Shown here one piece after another: positions 9,787 to 18,229 of a DNA stretch of 35,473 nucleotides. The number at the start of each line of letters is the position of its first letter. Within the stretch, counting starts at the first letter, position 1. The stretch spans positions 1 to 35,473 of the forward strand of contig JARXKK010000022.1 of assembly GCA_030278895.1 (NCBI GenBank), given 5' to 3'. The position numbers and the translations under genes are program-made. The stretch is from Acidobacteriota bacterium. Its GTDB lineage: Bacteria; Acidobacteriota; Thermoanaerobaculia; UBA5066. The notes beneath the pieces were generated by a model. That model did not search any database and was not told the origin of the DNA. It worked only from the letters and a program-made list of their open reading frames with translations.

Positions 9787-12378
9787 CTACTTGAGACCTT
9801 CGGCGAGGAACAGCGTCCCCAATTCCCGCCGGGCGCTGTACGCCCAGACAGACCCGTCGGGAGAGATGCGCAGGACTCCGAGCCGGAGGATGCCCGCGGG
9901 GTCCGAAGGAGCGATCGTCTTCCACGGAGTTCTCTCTCCGGTCGCGAGGTCCACCCGTGTGACTTGCCAGGGCGGCTGCACCCAGAAGTCCACGACGTAG
10001 GCGCCCGTGCCGTCCGCGGTGAAGGAGACGGGAAATTCCTGCGCCTCGATTCCGGGCACCTCCCGCGGCGGTCCGGTGGCGGGATCCGTGGGGTACAGAA
10101 AGGTCTTCCCCTCGTTCTCTCGCCGGCCCATCCCGAGCGTGAAGCGCCCGTCGGACGAGAGCGCGTTCCGATAGTGAGCCCCCTCGGGCGTGATGCAATG
10201 CCAGGCGCCGGAGTCGAGGTCGCGGACGAACTGGCCCTGGACGCCCTTGGGATCTCTTCCGAGAACGAGGAGGCGCTTGCCGTCGCGGAAGAACCTCGCG
10301 TCAACCGCGCGGAGCGGCGCGATGTCGACCGGGCGTTCCTGCCCCGCGGCGGTCGGAACCAGGAAGAGGCGAGGCTCTTCCTCGCTCCCGCGCTGGACGA
10401 GCGCGAAACGGCCGTCCGCCGAGAGGTCCAGCGCGCGGCCGGGGCAGAGCCTCGCGGGCGCCGAGCCGTCCGTCCGCCGGATGTAGACCGAGGACCCAGG
10501 CTCGGAGGCGCTGGACCGGTCCGTGAAGAGGAGCGTCCGGCCGTCGTCCGAGATCGCCGCGAGTTGCGAGGCGTCGAGCCACGACATCTCGCGCTCGGCG
10601 CCCGACCCGGACGCGAAGAGAATCGACGTGTATTCCTCGCGCGCGACGAGCGCGCGGCCGGAGCGGTCGGCGTCGAGCAGGCGGAGCGTTCCCGGCCCGC
10701 GCCAGACGAGCCGCTCCCCGCCGCCGGGAGTCAGCGCGTAGATCCCCCGGGGGCGGCCGGGACGCTCTCCGGAGATCCACACCTCGCCCGCCGCCGGGCC
10801 CCACGCGAGGCCACCGAGGTCGTTCCACCTCTCGGAGAGAGGGCGGACGCGGCCCTCGCGGTCCGCGACCTTCGGAATGCCCTCGCGAGTGAACACGTGG
10901 TAGTCACCGAACGCGACGAGCCGGCCGTCCGGGGAGAACCGCGGCGGGCAGGGGCCCTCGTTGAACCCCTCGACGAAGCGATTGCCGGGTGGCAGCTCGA
11001 GATGGACGCCGGTCTTCTGCCCGTGGAGACTGCCGATGCGTACGACGGCCAGAGCCTCACCCGTCGGGTCGTAGTCGGCGGCGAGAACGTCTTCGAGGAT
11101 CTCTCGCGGCGCCCCCGCCGTCGAGAGGGGCATCTCCGCGAGCGTTCCGTACAAAGAGTCCGCGACGGACCGAGCCCTGACTGCGAGCGCCATCGATCCT
11201 TTCCGTGAGACCGAAAGCAGGGTCGAGCCGGGAATGCCGAGCGGACGCGATTCGAGGCTGTCGAGGCGCGCGACGAAGACGTCCGTCGGATTTCCTCCGA
11301 ACGCGGCCCCGTAGACGACGGTCTGCCCATCGGGCGCGAATCGCGCCTGGAGGACGGTGCCTCGCCGGAACGTCAGCGGCCGGAAGGATGGCGCCGGCGC
11401 CGGTCGCGGTCGAACGATCAAGAACGCGAGAACGAGGACGGCGGCGGCTGCGCCCGTGAGGCCCAGGATGAGCCCGCGACGGGCGCGCGTCGTCGGGAGC
11501 GTCCCCGCATCGGGAACGGCTGCTTCGGAAAGATGGTCCCTGAGGTTTGCGAGCTCGAGCGCAAGGTCGTCCGTAGAGGCGTAGCGGCCGCGCGGGTCCT
11601 TCGCGAGACAGCGGTCGACGATCCAGCGGAGAGGCGCCGGGGTTCCGGGAGCGAGGCGGGCAACGGGTGCCGGCTCGTCATTCAGCACCGCCCCGAGCGT
11701 GTCGACGAGAGTCTTCCCGTGAAACGCCCTCCGCCCGGCGGCCAGCTCGTACAGGATGGCGCCGAACGCGAACTGGTCGGACCGGAAGTCGACGGCGCCG
11801 CCTCCCGCCTGCTCGGGCGACATGTAGGAGGCGGTCCCGAGCACGACGCCCGCCTCCGTGATCCCCGCCGTCTCGACATTCGACTCGAGCGGTCCGGACG
11901 CCGCGCTGACCTTGGCGAGCCCGAAGTCCAGGATCTTCACGTGGCCGTCGCGGGTCACCATGACGTTTTCGGGCTTCAGATCGCGGTGGACGATCCCAGC
12001 GGCGTGAGCACGGGCGAGACCCGCGGCGATCTGCGCCGCGATCTCGAGGATCTTTCTCGGTGCGACGGGCTCCTTCGCGAGCCCTCGGAGTGTCGTCCCT
12101 TCGACGACCTCCATCGCGATGTACGAGGTGCCGTCCTGGACACCGATGTCGAAGATCGTGACGATGTTCGGGTGGCTGAGCGAGGAGGCCGCGCGCGCCT
12201 CGCGTTCGAATCGTTCCAGCCTGTCCGCGTCCGCAGCGAGGGCGGCCGGAAGAATCTTGACCGCCACCTCGCGTGCGAGCCGCGTGTCCCTTGCGCGGTA
12301 GACCTCGCCCATCCCGCCCGCCCCGAGCGGCGCGATGACCTCGTACGGCCCGAGCCGTGAACCCGTGAGAAGAGGCAT
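9787..12378 (-). CDS. Membrane serine/threonine kinase with C-terminal TolB/WD40-like propeller
   Basis: An 863-residue PknB-type kinase. The kinase domain covers about residues 11-275: glycine loop GAGGMGEVY, ATP lysine in VAVKIL (Lys41), catalytic HRDLKPENVM (131-140), DFGLAK (151-156) and the APE-equivalent SPEQ. One membrane helix follows (about 301-322). The rest (about 335-863) is a series of beta-propeller blades with recurrent sFSPDGr-type turns such as ARFAPDGQTVVYG, PRFSPDGRLVAFG and LRISPDGSVWAYS, likely extracytoplasmic. This kinase-propeller architecture is abundant in Acidobacteriota. The ligand and substrates are unknown. It converges with the ThyX-like gene, 15 bases apart. 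A TAGCAT box lies 15 bases before the start. Confidence 0.92.
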   Translation of the reverse strand: MPLLTGSRLGPYEVIAPLGAGGMGEVYRARDTRLAREVAVKILPAALAADADRLERFEREARAASSLSHPNIVTIFDIGVQDGTSYIAMEVVEGTTLRGLAKEPVAPRKILEIAAQIAAGLARAHAAGIVHRDLKPENVMVTRDGHVKILDFGLAKVSAASGPLESNVETAGITEAGVVLGTASYMSPEQAGGGAVDFRSDQFAFGAILYELAAGRRAFHGKTLVDTLGAVLNDEPAPVARLAPGTPAPLRWIVDRCLAKDPRGRYASTDDLALELANLRDHLSEAAVPDAGTLPTTRARRGLILGLTGAAAAVLVLAFLIVRPRPAPAPSFRPLTFRRGTVLQARFAPDGQTVVYGAAFGGNPTDVFVARLDSLESRPLGIPGSTLLSVSRKGSMALAVRARSVADSLYGTLAEMPLSTAGAPREILEDVLAADYDPTGEALAVVRIGSLHGQKTGVHLELPPGNRFVEGFNEGPCPPRFSPDGRLVAFGDYHVFTREGIPKVADREGRVRPLSERWNDLGGLAWGPAAGEVWISGERPGRPRGIYALTPGGGERLVWRGPGTLRLLDADRSGRALVAREEYTSILFASGSGAEREMSWLDASQLAAISDDGRTLLFTDRSSASEPGSSVYIRRTDGSAPARLCPGRALDLSADGRFALVQRGSEEEPRLFLVPTAAGQERPVDIAPLRAVDARFFRDGKRLLVLGRDPKGVQGQFVRDLDSGAWHCITPEGAHYRNALSSDGRFTLGMGRRENEGKTFLYPTDPATGPPREVPGIEAQEFPVSFTADGTGAYVVDFWVQPPWQVTRVDLATGERTPWKTIAPSDPAGILRLGVLRISPDGSVWAYSARRELGTLFLAEGLK

Positions 12379-12422
12379 GCGTTGGTTGCGGGAATGCTAT
12401 CCCGTTGAGCCCTGGCCCGCCG

Positions 12423-12707
12423 TCAGTCGTCCGTGAGCAGGGCGTCCAGCCCCGCGAGGACGGCCGCGGCGTCCTCGTCGGGCCGCGCGAGATAGACGGG
12501 CATGGCCCCCGGGATCTCGTGGTAAATCTCCATGAGGACCTCCGGGTCGTCCGTGACGACGGCGTCGATGCGCGCGGACCGGCCCAGCCGCTCGAGGATC
12601 GCCTCGAGTCCGTGCTCGCCGAGGAACGTCGTCGTCGCCGGCGCGATCGCGCGGAGCTCGTCGAGGAGATCGTGCCGTTGGACGGTGGCAACGAGGACGT
12701 GCAGCAT
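12423..12707 (-). CDS. Small conserved-looking protein of unknown function
   Basis: A 94-residue acidic protein starting MLHVLVATVQRHDLLDELRA. Predicted alternation of strands and helices (LHVLVATV, IDAVVTDD, AMPVYLA) suggests a small alpha/beta fold resembling a receiver domain, but the phospho-acceptor pattern of response regulators is not convincing. There is no signal peptide or membrane segment. It sits divergently from the cysteine desulfurase with only 23 bases between starts, and downstream of it lies the start of the kinase-propeller gene, transcribed in the same direction. Amino-acid composition is protein-like, unlike the shadow frame on the other strand. I do not recognise the family. 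Confidence 0.6.
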   Translation of the reverse strand: MLHVLVATVQRHDLLDELRAIAPATTTFLGEHGLEAILERLGRSARIDAVVTDDPEVLMEIYHEIPGAMPVYLARPDEDAAAVLAGLDALLTDD

Positions 12708-12714
12708 GCCCTGC

Positions 12715-12720
12715 TATCTT
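12715..12720 (+). promoter_or_regulatory. -10-like TATCTT before cysteine desulfurase
   Basis: TATCTT ends 10 bases before the GTG at 12731 and 13 before the ATG at 12734, so the mRNA would have almost no leader. The same 23-base space must also hold the control region of the divergent 94-residue gene. No good -35 box was found. Confidence 0.4.
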
Positions 12721-12733
12721 CGCTCATCCCGTG

Positions 12734-13909
12734 ATGGCGAATCGCCCCATCTACCTCGACTATCACGCCACGACGCCGGTCGACCCGCGCGTCTTCGAGG
12801 CGATGCGTCCGTACTTCACGGAGCACTTCGGGAATGCGGCGTCACGGAGCCATTCCTTCGGCTGGCGAGCCGAGGCGGCCGTGACTGCGGCGCGCGAGGC
12901 GGTCGCGCGCCTCGTCGGCGCGAACCCGCGCGAGATCGTCTTCACGTCGGGCGCGACCGAGGCTAACAACCTCGCCGTTCTCGGCGCCGCGCGGGCGCGT
13001 CAAGCGCCGGGCGCGCACGTCGTCACGTCGGCGATCGAGCACCGCGCGGTCCTCGACCCCTGCCGCCGCCTGGAGGCCGAGGGCTTCTCGGTCTCATACG
13101 TCCCCCCGGACGCCCACGGACTCACGAGCGCGGCGGCCGTCGCGGGTGCGATCACCCCGGAGACCGTTCTCGTCTCCGTCATGGCGGCGAACAACGAAGT
13201 CGGCACGCTGAATCCCGTCGGCGAGATCGCGCGCGTCTGCAAGGAGCGCGGGATCGTCTTCCACACGGACGCCGTTCAGGCCCTCGGCAAGATTCCCCTG
13301 GACGTGCACGGTCTCGGCCTCGACCTCGTGTCACTCTCGGCCCACAAGCTGTGCGGCCCGAAGGGCGTCGGCGCGCTTTTCGTGCGCGCGGTCAACCCGC
13401 GGGTGCGGCTCGACCCCGTTCTCTTCGGCGGCGGCCACGAGCGCGGACTCCGCCCGGGGACGCTCGACGTCCCCGGCATCGTGGGGTTCGGCGCCGCGGC
13501 CGACATCGCGCATGCGGAGGGAGAGGTCGAGTCCCAAAGAGTCGCGAAGCTGAGGGACCGCCTTTGGGAGCGGCTGCTGGGGAGCGTGGACGGCATCGAA
13601 CGGAACGGCCACCCCTCCCTCTGCCTCCCGGGAAACCTGAACGTCACGATCGCGGGCGCGCCGGCGGACGCCGTCATGTCCAATGCGCGTGACGTGGCCG
13701 TGTCGTCGGGGTCCGCCTGCACCTCGGCGTCGGCCGAGCCGAGTCACGTCCTGCTTGCGCTGGGGCGCACGCGACAGGAGGCCGAGGCGTCGATCCGGTT
13801 CGGCCTCGGGCGCTTCACCACCGAAGAAGAGGTCGACCGGGCCGCCGGCGACATTGGCCGCGCCGTCGAGAAGGTGCGCGCGGAGCACCCGGGGAAAGGC
13901 CGGCCTTGA
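12734..13909 (+). CDS. Cysteine desulfurase (NifS/IscS-type)
   Basis: A 391-residue PLP enzyme that takes sulfur from cysteine for Fe-S clusters and thio-cofactors. Landmarks: YLDYHATTPVD at the start, TSGATEANN (71-79), EHRAVLD (His103), HTDAVQ, the PLP lysine in SAHKLCGPKG (Lys205) and the active-site cysteine in SSGSACTSA (Cys329). The cysteine lies in a short loop followed by EPSHVLLALG, which fits class I enzymes. An in-frame GTG at 12731 is an alternative start and sits better relative to the -10-like box. No IscU or other Fe-S assembly gene is adjacent; its TGA overlaps the next gene's TTG start, so it leads a run with the cupredoxin and sensor-kinase genes. Confidence 0.93.
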   Translation: MANRPIYLDYHATTPVDPRVFEAMRPYFTEHFGNAASRSHSFGWRAEAAVTAAREAVARLVGANPREIVFTSGATEANNLAVLGAARARQAPGAHVVTSAIEHRAVLDPCRRLEAEGFSVSYVPPDAHGLTSAAAVAGAITPETVLVSVMAANNEVGTLNPVGEIARVCKERGIVFHTDAVQALGKIPLDVHGLGLDLVSLSAHKLCGPKGVGALFVRAVNPRVRLDPVLFGGGHERGLRPGTLDVPGIVGFGAAADIAHAEGEVESQRVAKLRDRLWERLLGSVDGIERNGHPSLCLPGNLNVTIAGAPADAVMSNARDVAVSSGSACTSASAEPSHVLLALGRTRQEAEASIRFGLGRFTTEEEVDRAAGDIGRAVEKVRAEHPGKGRP

Positions 13910-14610
13910 AGCGCGCCGCGGCGCTGGCCCTGATCCTCGTGCCGCTCCTCGCGTCGCGAGGCGACGGCGCGCCCGAAGCGGCGGTTCCCGCGACCGGCGA
14001 CGTCCGCGTTTCGGTGACCGTCGTCGGCTCCGACCGCCGGCCGCTTCCCGCCGCGCAGGCGATCGTCTGGATCCCGGGCGCCGGGGCGAAGGGGAACGCC
14101 CCTCTCATGGCCGCTCTGCGCATCGCGTCGAAGAGCAAGCGCTTCGACCCGCGCATCACGGCGGTGCCCGTCGGGGCGACCGTCGAGTTTCCGAATCTCG
14201 ACGGCATCTTCCACAACGTCTTCAGCCTGTCGCCGAATGCGAAGTTCGATCTCGGGCTCTACCGCAACGGAGCTTCCCGCGCGATGACGTTCGACACGGC
14301 CGGGCTCGTCCGCGTCTATTGCAACATCCATCCCCAGATGGCGGCCTATCTCCTCGTCATCGACGGGACGATCTGGGCGCAGACCGGCGCGGACGGAGGC
14401 GCCGTGCTGACCCGCGTGCCCCCCGGGCGCGTCGCCGTCCGCGCGTGGGACGAGAAGGGTGGCGACTATCAGGGTACGGTCGACGTGGCCGCGGGGAAGA
14501 CCGTCATGCTGGCGATCGTGCTCGACGGCTCGACCTTCAAGGACGCGCCCCACACGAACAAGTACGGAAAGAAATATCCTCCGCCGGACGACGATGCGAA
14601 CCGGTACTGA
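13906..14610 (+). CDS. Secreted cupredoxin-like (type 1 copper) protein
   Basis: A 234-residue exported protein with signal peptide MKRAAALALILVPLLASRGDG. The start is a TTG overlapping the desulfurase stop (TTGA), indicating coupling. The central domain has a cupredoxin ligand set: His in GIFHNVFSLS, then VYCNIHPQM, which supplies Cys, His and Met in the usual type 1 copper order and spacing. The C-terminal part (VLTRVPPGRVAVRAWDEKGG) resembles a small carboxypeptidase-regulatory-like beta-sandwich. Related proteins are often annotated as methylamine utilisation or plastocyanin-like, and probably transfer electrons or bind copper in the periplasm. It overlaps the next kinase gene by 17 bases. 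Confidence 0.83.
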   Translation: MKRAAALALILVPLLASRGDGAPEAAVPATGDVRVSVTVVGSDRRPLPAAQAIVWIPGAGAKGNAPLMAALRIASKSKRFDPRITAVPVGATVEFPNLDGIFHNVFSLSPNAKFDLGLYRNGASRAMTFDTAGLVRVYCNIHPQMAAYLLVIDGTIWAQTGADGGAVLTRVPPGRVAVRAWDEKGGDYQGTVDVAAGKTVMLAIVLDGSTFKDAPHTNKYGKKYPPPDDDANRY

Positions 14611-16768
14611 CGTTCCGCACCCGACCTCGGGCGAATCCACCCGGGTCATCCCGCTGGACCGCCCGACGGCACCGCCGCCGCCGGCCTCCGCGCTCATCAA
14701 GACCGCGAAGCGGAGCGGCCCGGGGCTCGCGACGAAGTTCTCCGTCGCCACGGCGCTCCTCGTCCTCCTGACTCTCGGCGGCGCGATCGCGGTGGCCACC
14801 TGGCGCGCGAACGAGGTGGCCGAGAAGAGCGTTCGCGAGAGCCTTGCCGCGATGCCGGAGACGTTCCGCGCGTACCAGGGAAGCCTCGAGGACTCGCTTC
14901 GCCGGCAGGTCACGAGCGTGGCGGACGAGCCCGGCACGAAGAGCCTCTTCGACGCGAAGGACGCGAAGACCCTTCACGACTGGACCCTCGACAAGGCCGC
15001 GAAGCTCAACGCGCGGACGGTCTTTCTCTTCGACGCGAACGGAGTCCTTCTCGACCGGAACGACCAGGAGGTGGACGAGGAGCGCCGCCCGTCCTTCGCG
15101 AAGGTGAAGTGGGTCGCGGACGCGCTCCTCGGCATGCCGGGCACGGCCGTGATCCGGGAGGGAAGGGTTCTCGCTACCGTGGCCGCCGTGCCCGTCCTCG
15201 CGGGCGACATGGCAATCGGGGAAGGGCGCCTCCGGGGCGTTCTCGCCGTCGCGACACCGCTCGACGAGAAGCGCGCGAAGACGCTGCGCGGCATCACGAA
15301 CGGCCAGACGGGGTTTCTCGCGAACACGGCGAAGCGCGGAGAGGCGCCGCGCGTCGAGCTCTCGGCGGCGACGGAGGCCTTCCGGGGGGATCTCTTCGTG
15401 GCGGCGCTCGCGGCCGATCGTGCCGCCGTCGACTCGCTCTTCGGACAGGGACAGGCGGTCGGCCCGCTCGACGTCGCCGTGGCGGGCGACCGGCGCATCG
15501 TTGCCGCCGTGCCGCTGAAGAGCGCGACGGATGAAACGCTCGGCGCATTCGTCGTCTCGCGCTCCCGCGACGAGGAGACGGCGGCGTTCCGGCGGATCCG
15601 CGACACGCTGCTCCTCGTGGGCGCCCTCGCGCTCCTTCTCGCGCTGCCCGTGTCCTTCGCGATGGGCCGCAGCATTGCCCGCCCGCTCGCCGAGCTCGCG
15701 AAGGGCGCGGCGGAGATTCGCGAGGGAAATCTCGACGTGAAGTTGCCGGAGGCGGGGGGCGACGAGGTCGGAGCGCTCGCCCGCGCGTTCTCGGCCATGG
15801 TCGGCGAGCTGAAGGAGAAGGCCGCCCTCGAGCAGATGCTGGCCGAGATGCGCAGCCCCGCCGCCGGCGCGACGCGGGCGCAGACGCTCGCCGCGTCGGC
15901 GTCGCCGGTGCCTCCCGACGCCGCGGCGCGCGCCTTCGCCGGCCCGCGCACGGGCACGGTCTTCGCCGGGCGTTACGAGATCCTCGGCATGCTCGGCAAG
16001 GGCGGGATGGGCACGGTGTACCGCGCCCTCGACCGCGAGCTCGACGACGAAGTGGCTGTGAAGGTCCTTCAGCCGGAGGCGTTCGACGAGGGCGCCACGG
16101 TCGGGCAGACGCTGAAGCAGGAGATCCGGCTCGCCCGCAAGATCACGCACCGGAACGTCGTGCGCACGCACGACCTCGGCGAGGCGGACGGGCTCCGCTT
16201 CCTCACGATGGAGTACGTGCCGGGCACCACGCTGCGCGACATCCTGGACAAGAAGGGCGCGCTCGCGCTCGCGCCCGGCCTGCAGATCGCCAAGCAGCTC
16301 TGCCGCGGCCTCGCGGCCGTGCACGAGGCCGGCATCATTCACCGCGACCTCAAGCCGCCGAACATCATGGTTCTCCCGAACGGCGTCGTGAAGCTCATGG
16401 ACTTCGGCATCGCGCGCGCGGCGGAAGGCGCCGACCCGGCGACGCAGGGCGGGCAGACGGTCGGCACGCCCTACTACATGAGCCCCGAGCAGGCGCGGGG
16501 ACGGGAGCTCGACGCGCGCAGCGACATCTACTCGGTTGGCATCGTTCTCTACGAGCTGTTCGCCGGAAAGCGGCCGATCGAGGGGCGCGAGCCGGGCGAG
16601 GTCATGCGCAAGCACGTGTCCTACGAGCCGAAGCCCATCACGAGCCTGCGGCCGGACCTGCCCGACCTTCTCGAGCGCGTTCTCATGTCGTGTCTCGCGA
16701 AGGAGCCCGCGCAGCGTCCGCCCACGGCGAACGACCTCTACGGCGCGCTCCAGCGCATCGGCGCCTGA
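14594..16768 (+). CDS. Sensor serine/threonine kinase with extracytoplasmic domain and HAMP
   Basis: A 724-residue protein starting MRTGTDVPHPTSG inside the end of the cupredoxin gene. Order of parts: proline-rich cytoplasmic stretch, membrane helix (about 48-69), extracytoplasmic cache-like sensor region (about 75-335, with VFLFDANGVLLDRND and a second block ending in VVAAVPLKS-like strands), second helix (about 338-358), HAMP linker (about 359-410), then a PknB-type kinase (about 460-724) with GKGGMGTVY, Lys490 in VAVKVL, HRDLKPPNIM (583-592) and DFGIA (603-607). The architecture resembles a histidine kinase or chemoreceptor with a Ser/Thr kinase output. The ligand is unknown. Position directly after the cupredoxin suggests a redox or copper cue, but this is inference. 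Confidence 0.9.
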   Translation: MRTGTDVPHPTSGESTRVIPLDRPTAPPPPASALIKTAKRSGPGLATKFSVATALLVLLTLGGAIAVATWRANEVAEKSVRESLAAMPETFRAYQGSLEDSLRRQVTSVADEPGTKSLFDAKDAKTLHDWTLDKAAKLNARTVFLFDANGVLLDRNDQEVDEERRPSFAKVKWVADALLGMPGTAVIREGRVLATVAAVPVLAGDMAIGEGRLRGVLAVATPLDEKRAKTLRGITNGQTGFLANTAKRGEAPRVELSAATEAFRGDLFVAALAADRAAVDSLFGQGQAVGPLDVAVAGDRRIVAAVPLKSATDETLGAFVVSRSRDEETAAFRRIRDTLLLVGALALLLALPVSFAMGRSIARPLAELAKGAAEIREGNLDVKLPEAGGDEVGALARAFSAMVGELKEKAALEQMLAEMRSPAAGATRAQTLAASASPVPPDAAARAFAGPRTGTVFAGRYEILGMLGKGGMGTVYRALDRELDDEVAVKVLQPEAFDEGATVGQTLKQEIRLARKITHRNVVRTHDLGEADGLRFLTMEYVPGTTLRDILDKKGALALAPGLQIAKQLCRGLAAVHEAGIIHRDLKPPNIMVLPNGVVKLMDFGIARAAEGADPATQGGQTVGTPYYMSPEQARGRELDARSDIYSVGIVLYELFAGKRPIEGREPGEVMRKHVSYEPKPITSLRPDLPDLLERVLMSCLAKEPAQRPPTANDLYGALQRIGA

Positions 16769-16786
16769 GGCGCCCGAAGGAGAGAG

Positions 16787-17548
16787 ATGGCAGGCGTTCT
16801 GAAAGACAGGCTTCGGGCCGGCGAGGTCGTGCACGGCCTGCTGTCCCCGAACGTCGAGCCGGACCTCGTCGAGACGCTCGGGCTTCTCGGCTTCGACCTC
16901 TACATCCTCGACACCGAGCACGGGACGGGGAGTGCGATCGAGGCTGCGGCCGTCGTGCGCGCGTGCGAGGGGGCGGGTCTCGCGCCGCTCGTGCGGCCCC
17001 GCAGCCTCGATGCGAAGCTGATCCTCCAGTTCCTCGACGCTGGCATGACGGGAATCATGCTGCCGGGCGTGAGGACCGAAGAGGACGTTCGGCGCCTCGT
17101 CGGGGCGGTGAAGTACCCGCCCGACGGCCTGCGCGGCCTCGCGGCGATGCGCGCGAACGGATTTCTCCTCGGGAAAGAAAAGCAGGAGGACTGGATCCTT
17201 CGAGCGAACCGCGAGACGCTCGTCCTGCCGCAGATCGAGACGAAAGAGGCGCTCGAGAGTGTCGAGCAGCTTGCGGCCGTGCCCGGCATCGACGGCTTCA
17301 TCGTGGGCCCGCGGGATCTCGCGCTCGCGCTCGGGTTCTCCGACGGGCCGGGCCACCCCGAGGTCGAGGCCGCGATCGACCGCGTCGTGACAGCTTCGAA
17401 GAAACACAAGCTCGTCGTGGGAACGGTCGCGCAGACGGGCGCGCGCGCGAAGGATCTCGCCGCGCGCGGCCTCACGATCATTCTCCACTCCGTGACCGCT
17501 CTCCTCAAGACGGGAGCCGAGACCTACTTCCGCGCGGCGCGGGGCTGA
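16787..17548 (+). CDS. HpcH/HpaI family aldolase
   Basis: A 253-residue TIM-barrel class II aldolase-type protein. It shows the family pattern: VHGLLSPNVEPDLVETLGLLGFDLYILDTEHG near the start, LVRPRSLDAKLILQFLDAGMTGIMLPGVRT with the metal and substrate region, then LVLPQIETKEALE (Glu ligand) and DGFIVGPRDLALALG. Members cleave or form 4-hydroxy-2-oxo acids such as 4-hydroxy-2-oxoheptanedioate or 2-keto-3-deoxy-L-rhamnonate with pyruvate as a product. The exact substrate cannot be assigned. A strong AAGGAGAG ribosome binding site precedes it, 18 bases after the sensor kinase, so it may be cotranscribed though functionally separate. Confidence 0.88.
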   Translation: MAGVLKDRLRAGEVVHGLLSPNVEPDLVETLGLLGFDLYILDTEHGTGSAIEAAAVVRACEGAGLAPLVRPRSLDAKLILQFLDAGMTGIMLPGVRTEEDVRRLVGAVKYPPDGLRGLAAMRANGFLLGKEKQEDWILRANRETLVLPQIETKEALESVEQLAAVPGIDGFIVGPRDLALALGFSDGPGHPEVEAAIDRVVTASKKHKLVVGTVAQTGARAKDLAARGLTIILHSVTALLKTGAETYFRAARG

Positions 17549-17584
17549 GGGGTTTAGGCGGCCAGACCTCGTTCGTTCACGTGA

Positions 17585-18229
17585 TCACGGAACGATCTCG
17601 ATGTAGAAGAGGCGCCGTTGGGGAATTGAGTTTTCCATACCCGTTTTGAAAACTGAGGCTTCTTGACCGATGAGGGCATATCCCAATCGCGCATTTTGGC
17701 GGACCTTCAGCCGCACCGAAAACGAGAGTCGAGTTGCCTCTTGAAAGGGCCCGCCTGCGACCTCCACGCTCCAACCAGTCTCGCCCGTGGCCCCAAACGC
17801 ATGGACCCCCTGCCCTTCAAACGCGAGAATGATTCCCGGCTCTACGACGTCCTGAAAAAATCCCCAGACGAGAGCGGAACTATCCCATCTGCCGATGCCT
17901 GCTTTGCCGACCATGCTCGCGTTGAGGACGAATTCCTCGCCCCGCTTCAACTGCGCCGGTAGGTCATTCACAAGCGTGCAAAACGTGGACTCATATGGAA
18001 AAGGTGTCGGCGTAGGCGGCGGCGGTATGTGCGGCGTTGGAGTAGCGGGCGCCGCAGGAGAAGGCATGGGAGTATTCGGCTCCACAGGGTCATCGTGCCC
18101 GCACGCCCCGAGGCCAACGAGGAGAACGAGCGCCCACCTGGCAAAATGACGCGGCGGCCTGCCGGGTTCGCAGAGGTCCGGGAGGGTGGGACGCGAGCAG
18201 TTGCTCGCGTCCCACGCCCGCGCTGTCAT
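17585..18229 (-). CDS. Putative lipoprotein of unknown function
   Basis: Up to 214 residues. A hydrophobic segment ALVLLVGLGACGHDD with a lipobox (LGAC) indicates a lipoprotein, followed by a Pro/Thr-rich linker (PAAPATPTPHIPPPPTPTP) and a roughly 130-residue beta-rich domain ending FYIEIVP. The only in-frame ATG upstream, at 18229, overlaps the metalloprotease stop by four bases (ATGA), which supports coupling but leaves an unusually long 33-residue n-region. Part of that n-region is encoded by a long palindrome. The true start is therefore uncertain; no GTG or TTG alternative lies close to the hydrophobic segment. The Cys-x-His-x-DPVEP start reappears in a gene relic at 20509-20681. I do not recognise the family. 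Confidence 0.65.
   Translation of the reverse strand: MTARAWDASNCSRPTLPDLCEPGRPPRHFARWALVLLVGLGACGHDDPVEPNTPMPSPAAPATPTPHIPPPPTPTPFPYESTFCTLVNDLPAQLKRGEEFVLNASMVGKAGIGRWDSSALVWGFFQDVVEPGIILAFEGQGVHAFGATGETGWSVEVAGGPFQEATRLSFSVRLKVRQNARLGYALIGQEASVFKTGMENSIPQRRLFYIEIVP
18186..18215. repeat. 14-bp-arm perfect palindrome
   Basis: GTGGGACGCGAGCA (18186-18199) and TGCTCGCGTCCCAC (18202-18215) are exact inverted copies separated by two bases. It lies 11 bases past the metalloprotease stop codon in the direction of transcription, and inside the first codons of the lipoprotein frame. Neither strand has a T-run after it, so it is not a classical terminator. It could be an mRNA stabiliser, an attenuating hairpin or a repeat-derived element. 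Confidence 0.85.

Noticed and set aside
14537-17488. 983-codon open frame on the minus strand across the sensor kinase and aldolase
   Set aside because: Composition is biased to Arg, Glu, Val and Ala, and it covers parts of three well-supported plus-strand genes, so it is a shadow.
17565-17595. Hairpin between the aldolase and lipoprotein genes (CGTTC...GAACG around CGTGATCACG) as a bidirectional terminator
   Set aside because: The outer stem is only 5 bp and no T-run follows on either strand; not strong enough to call.
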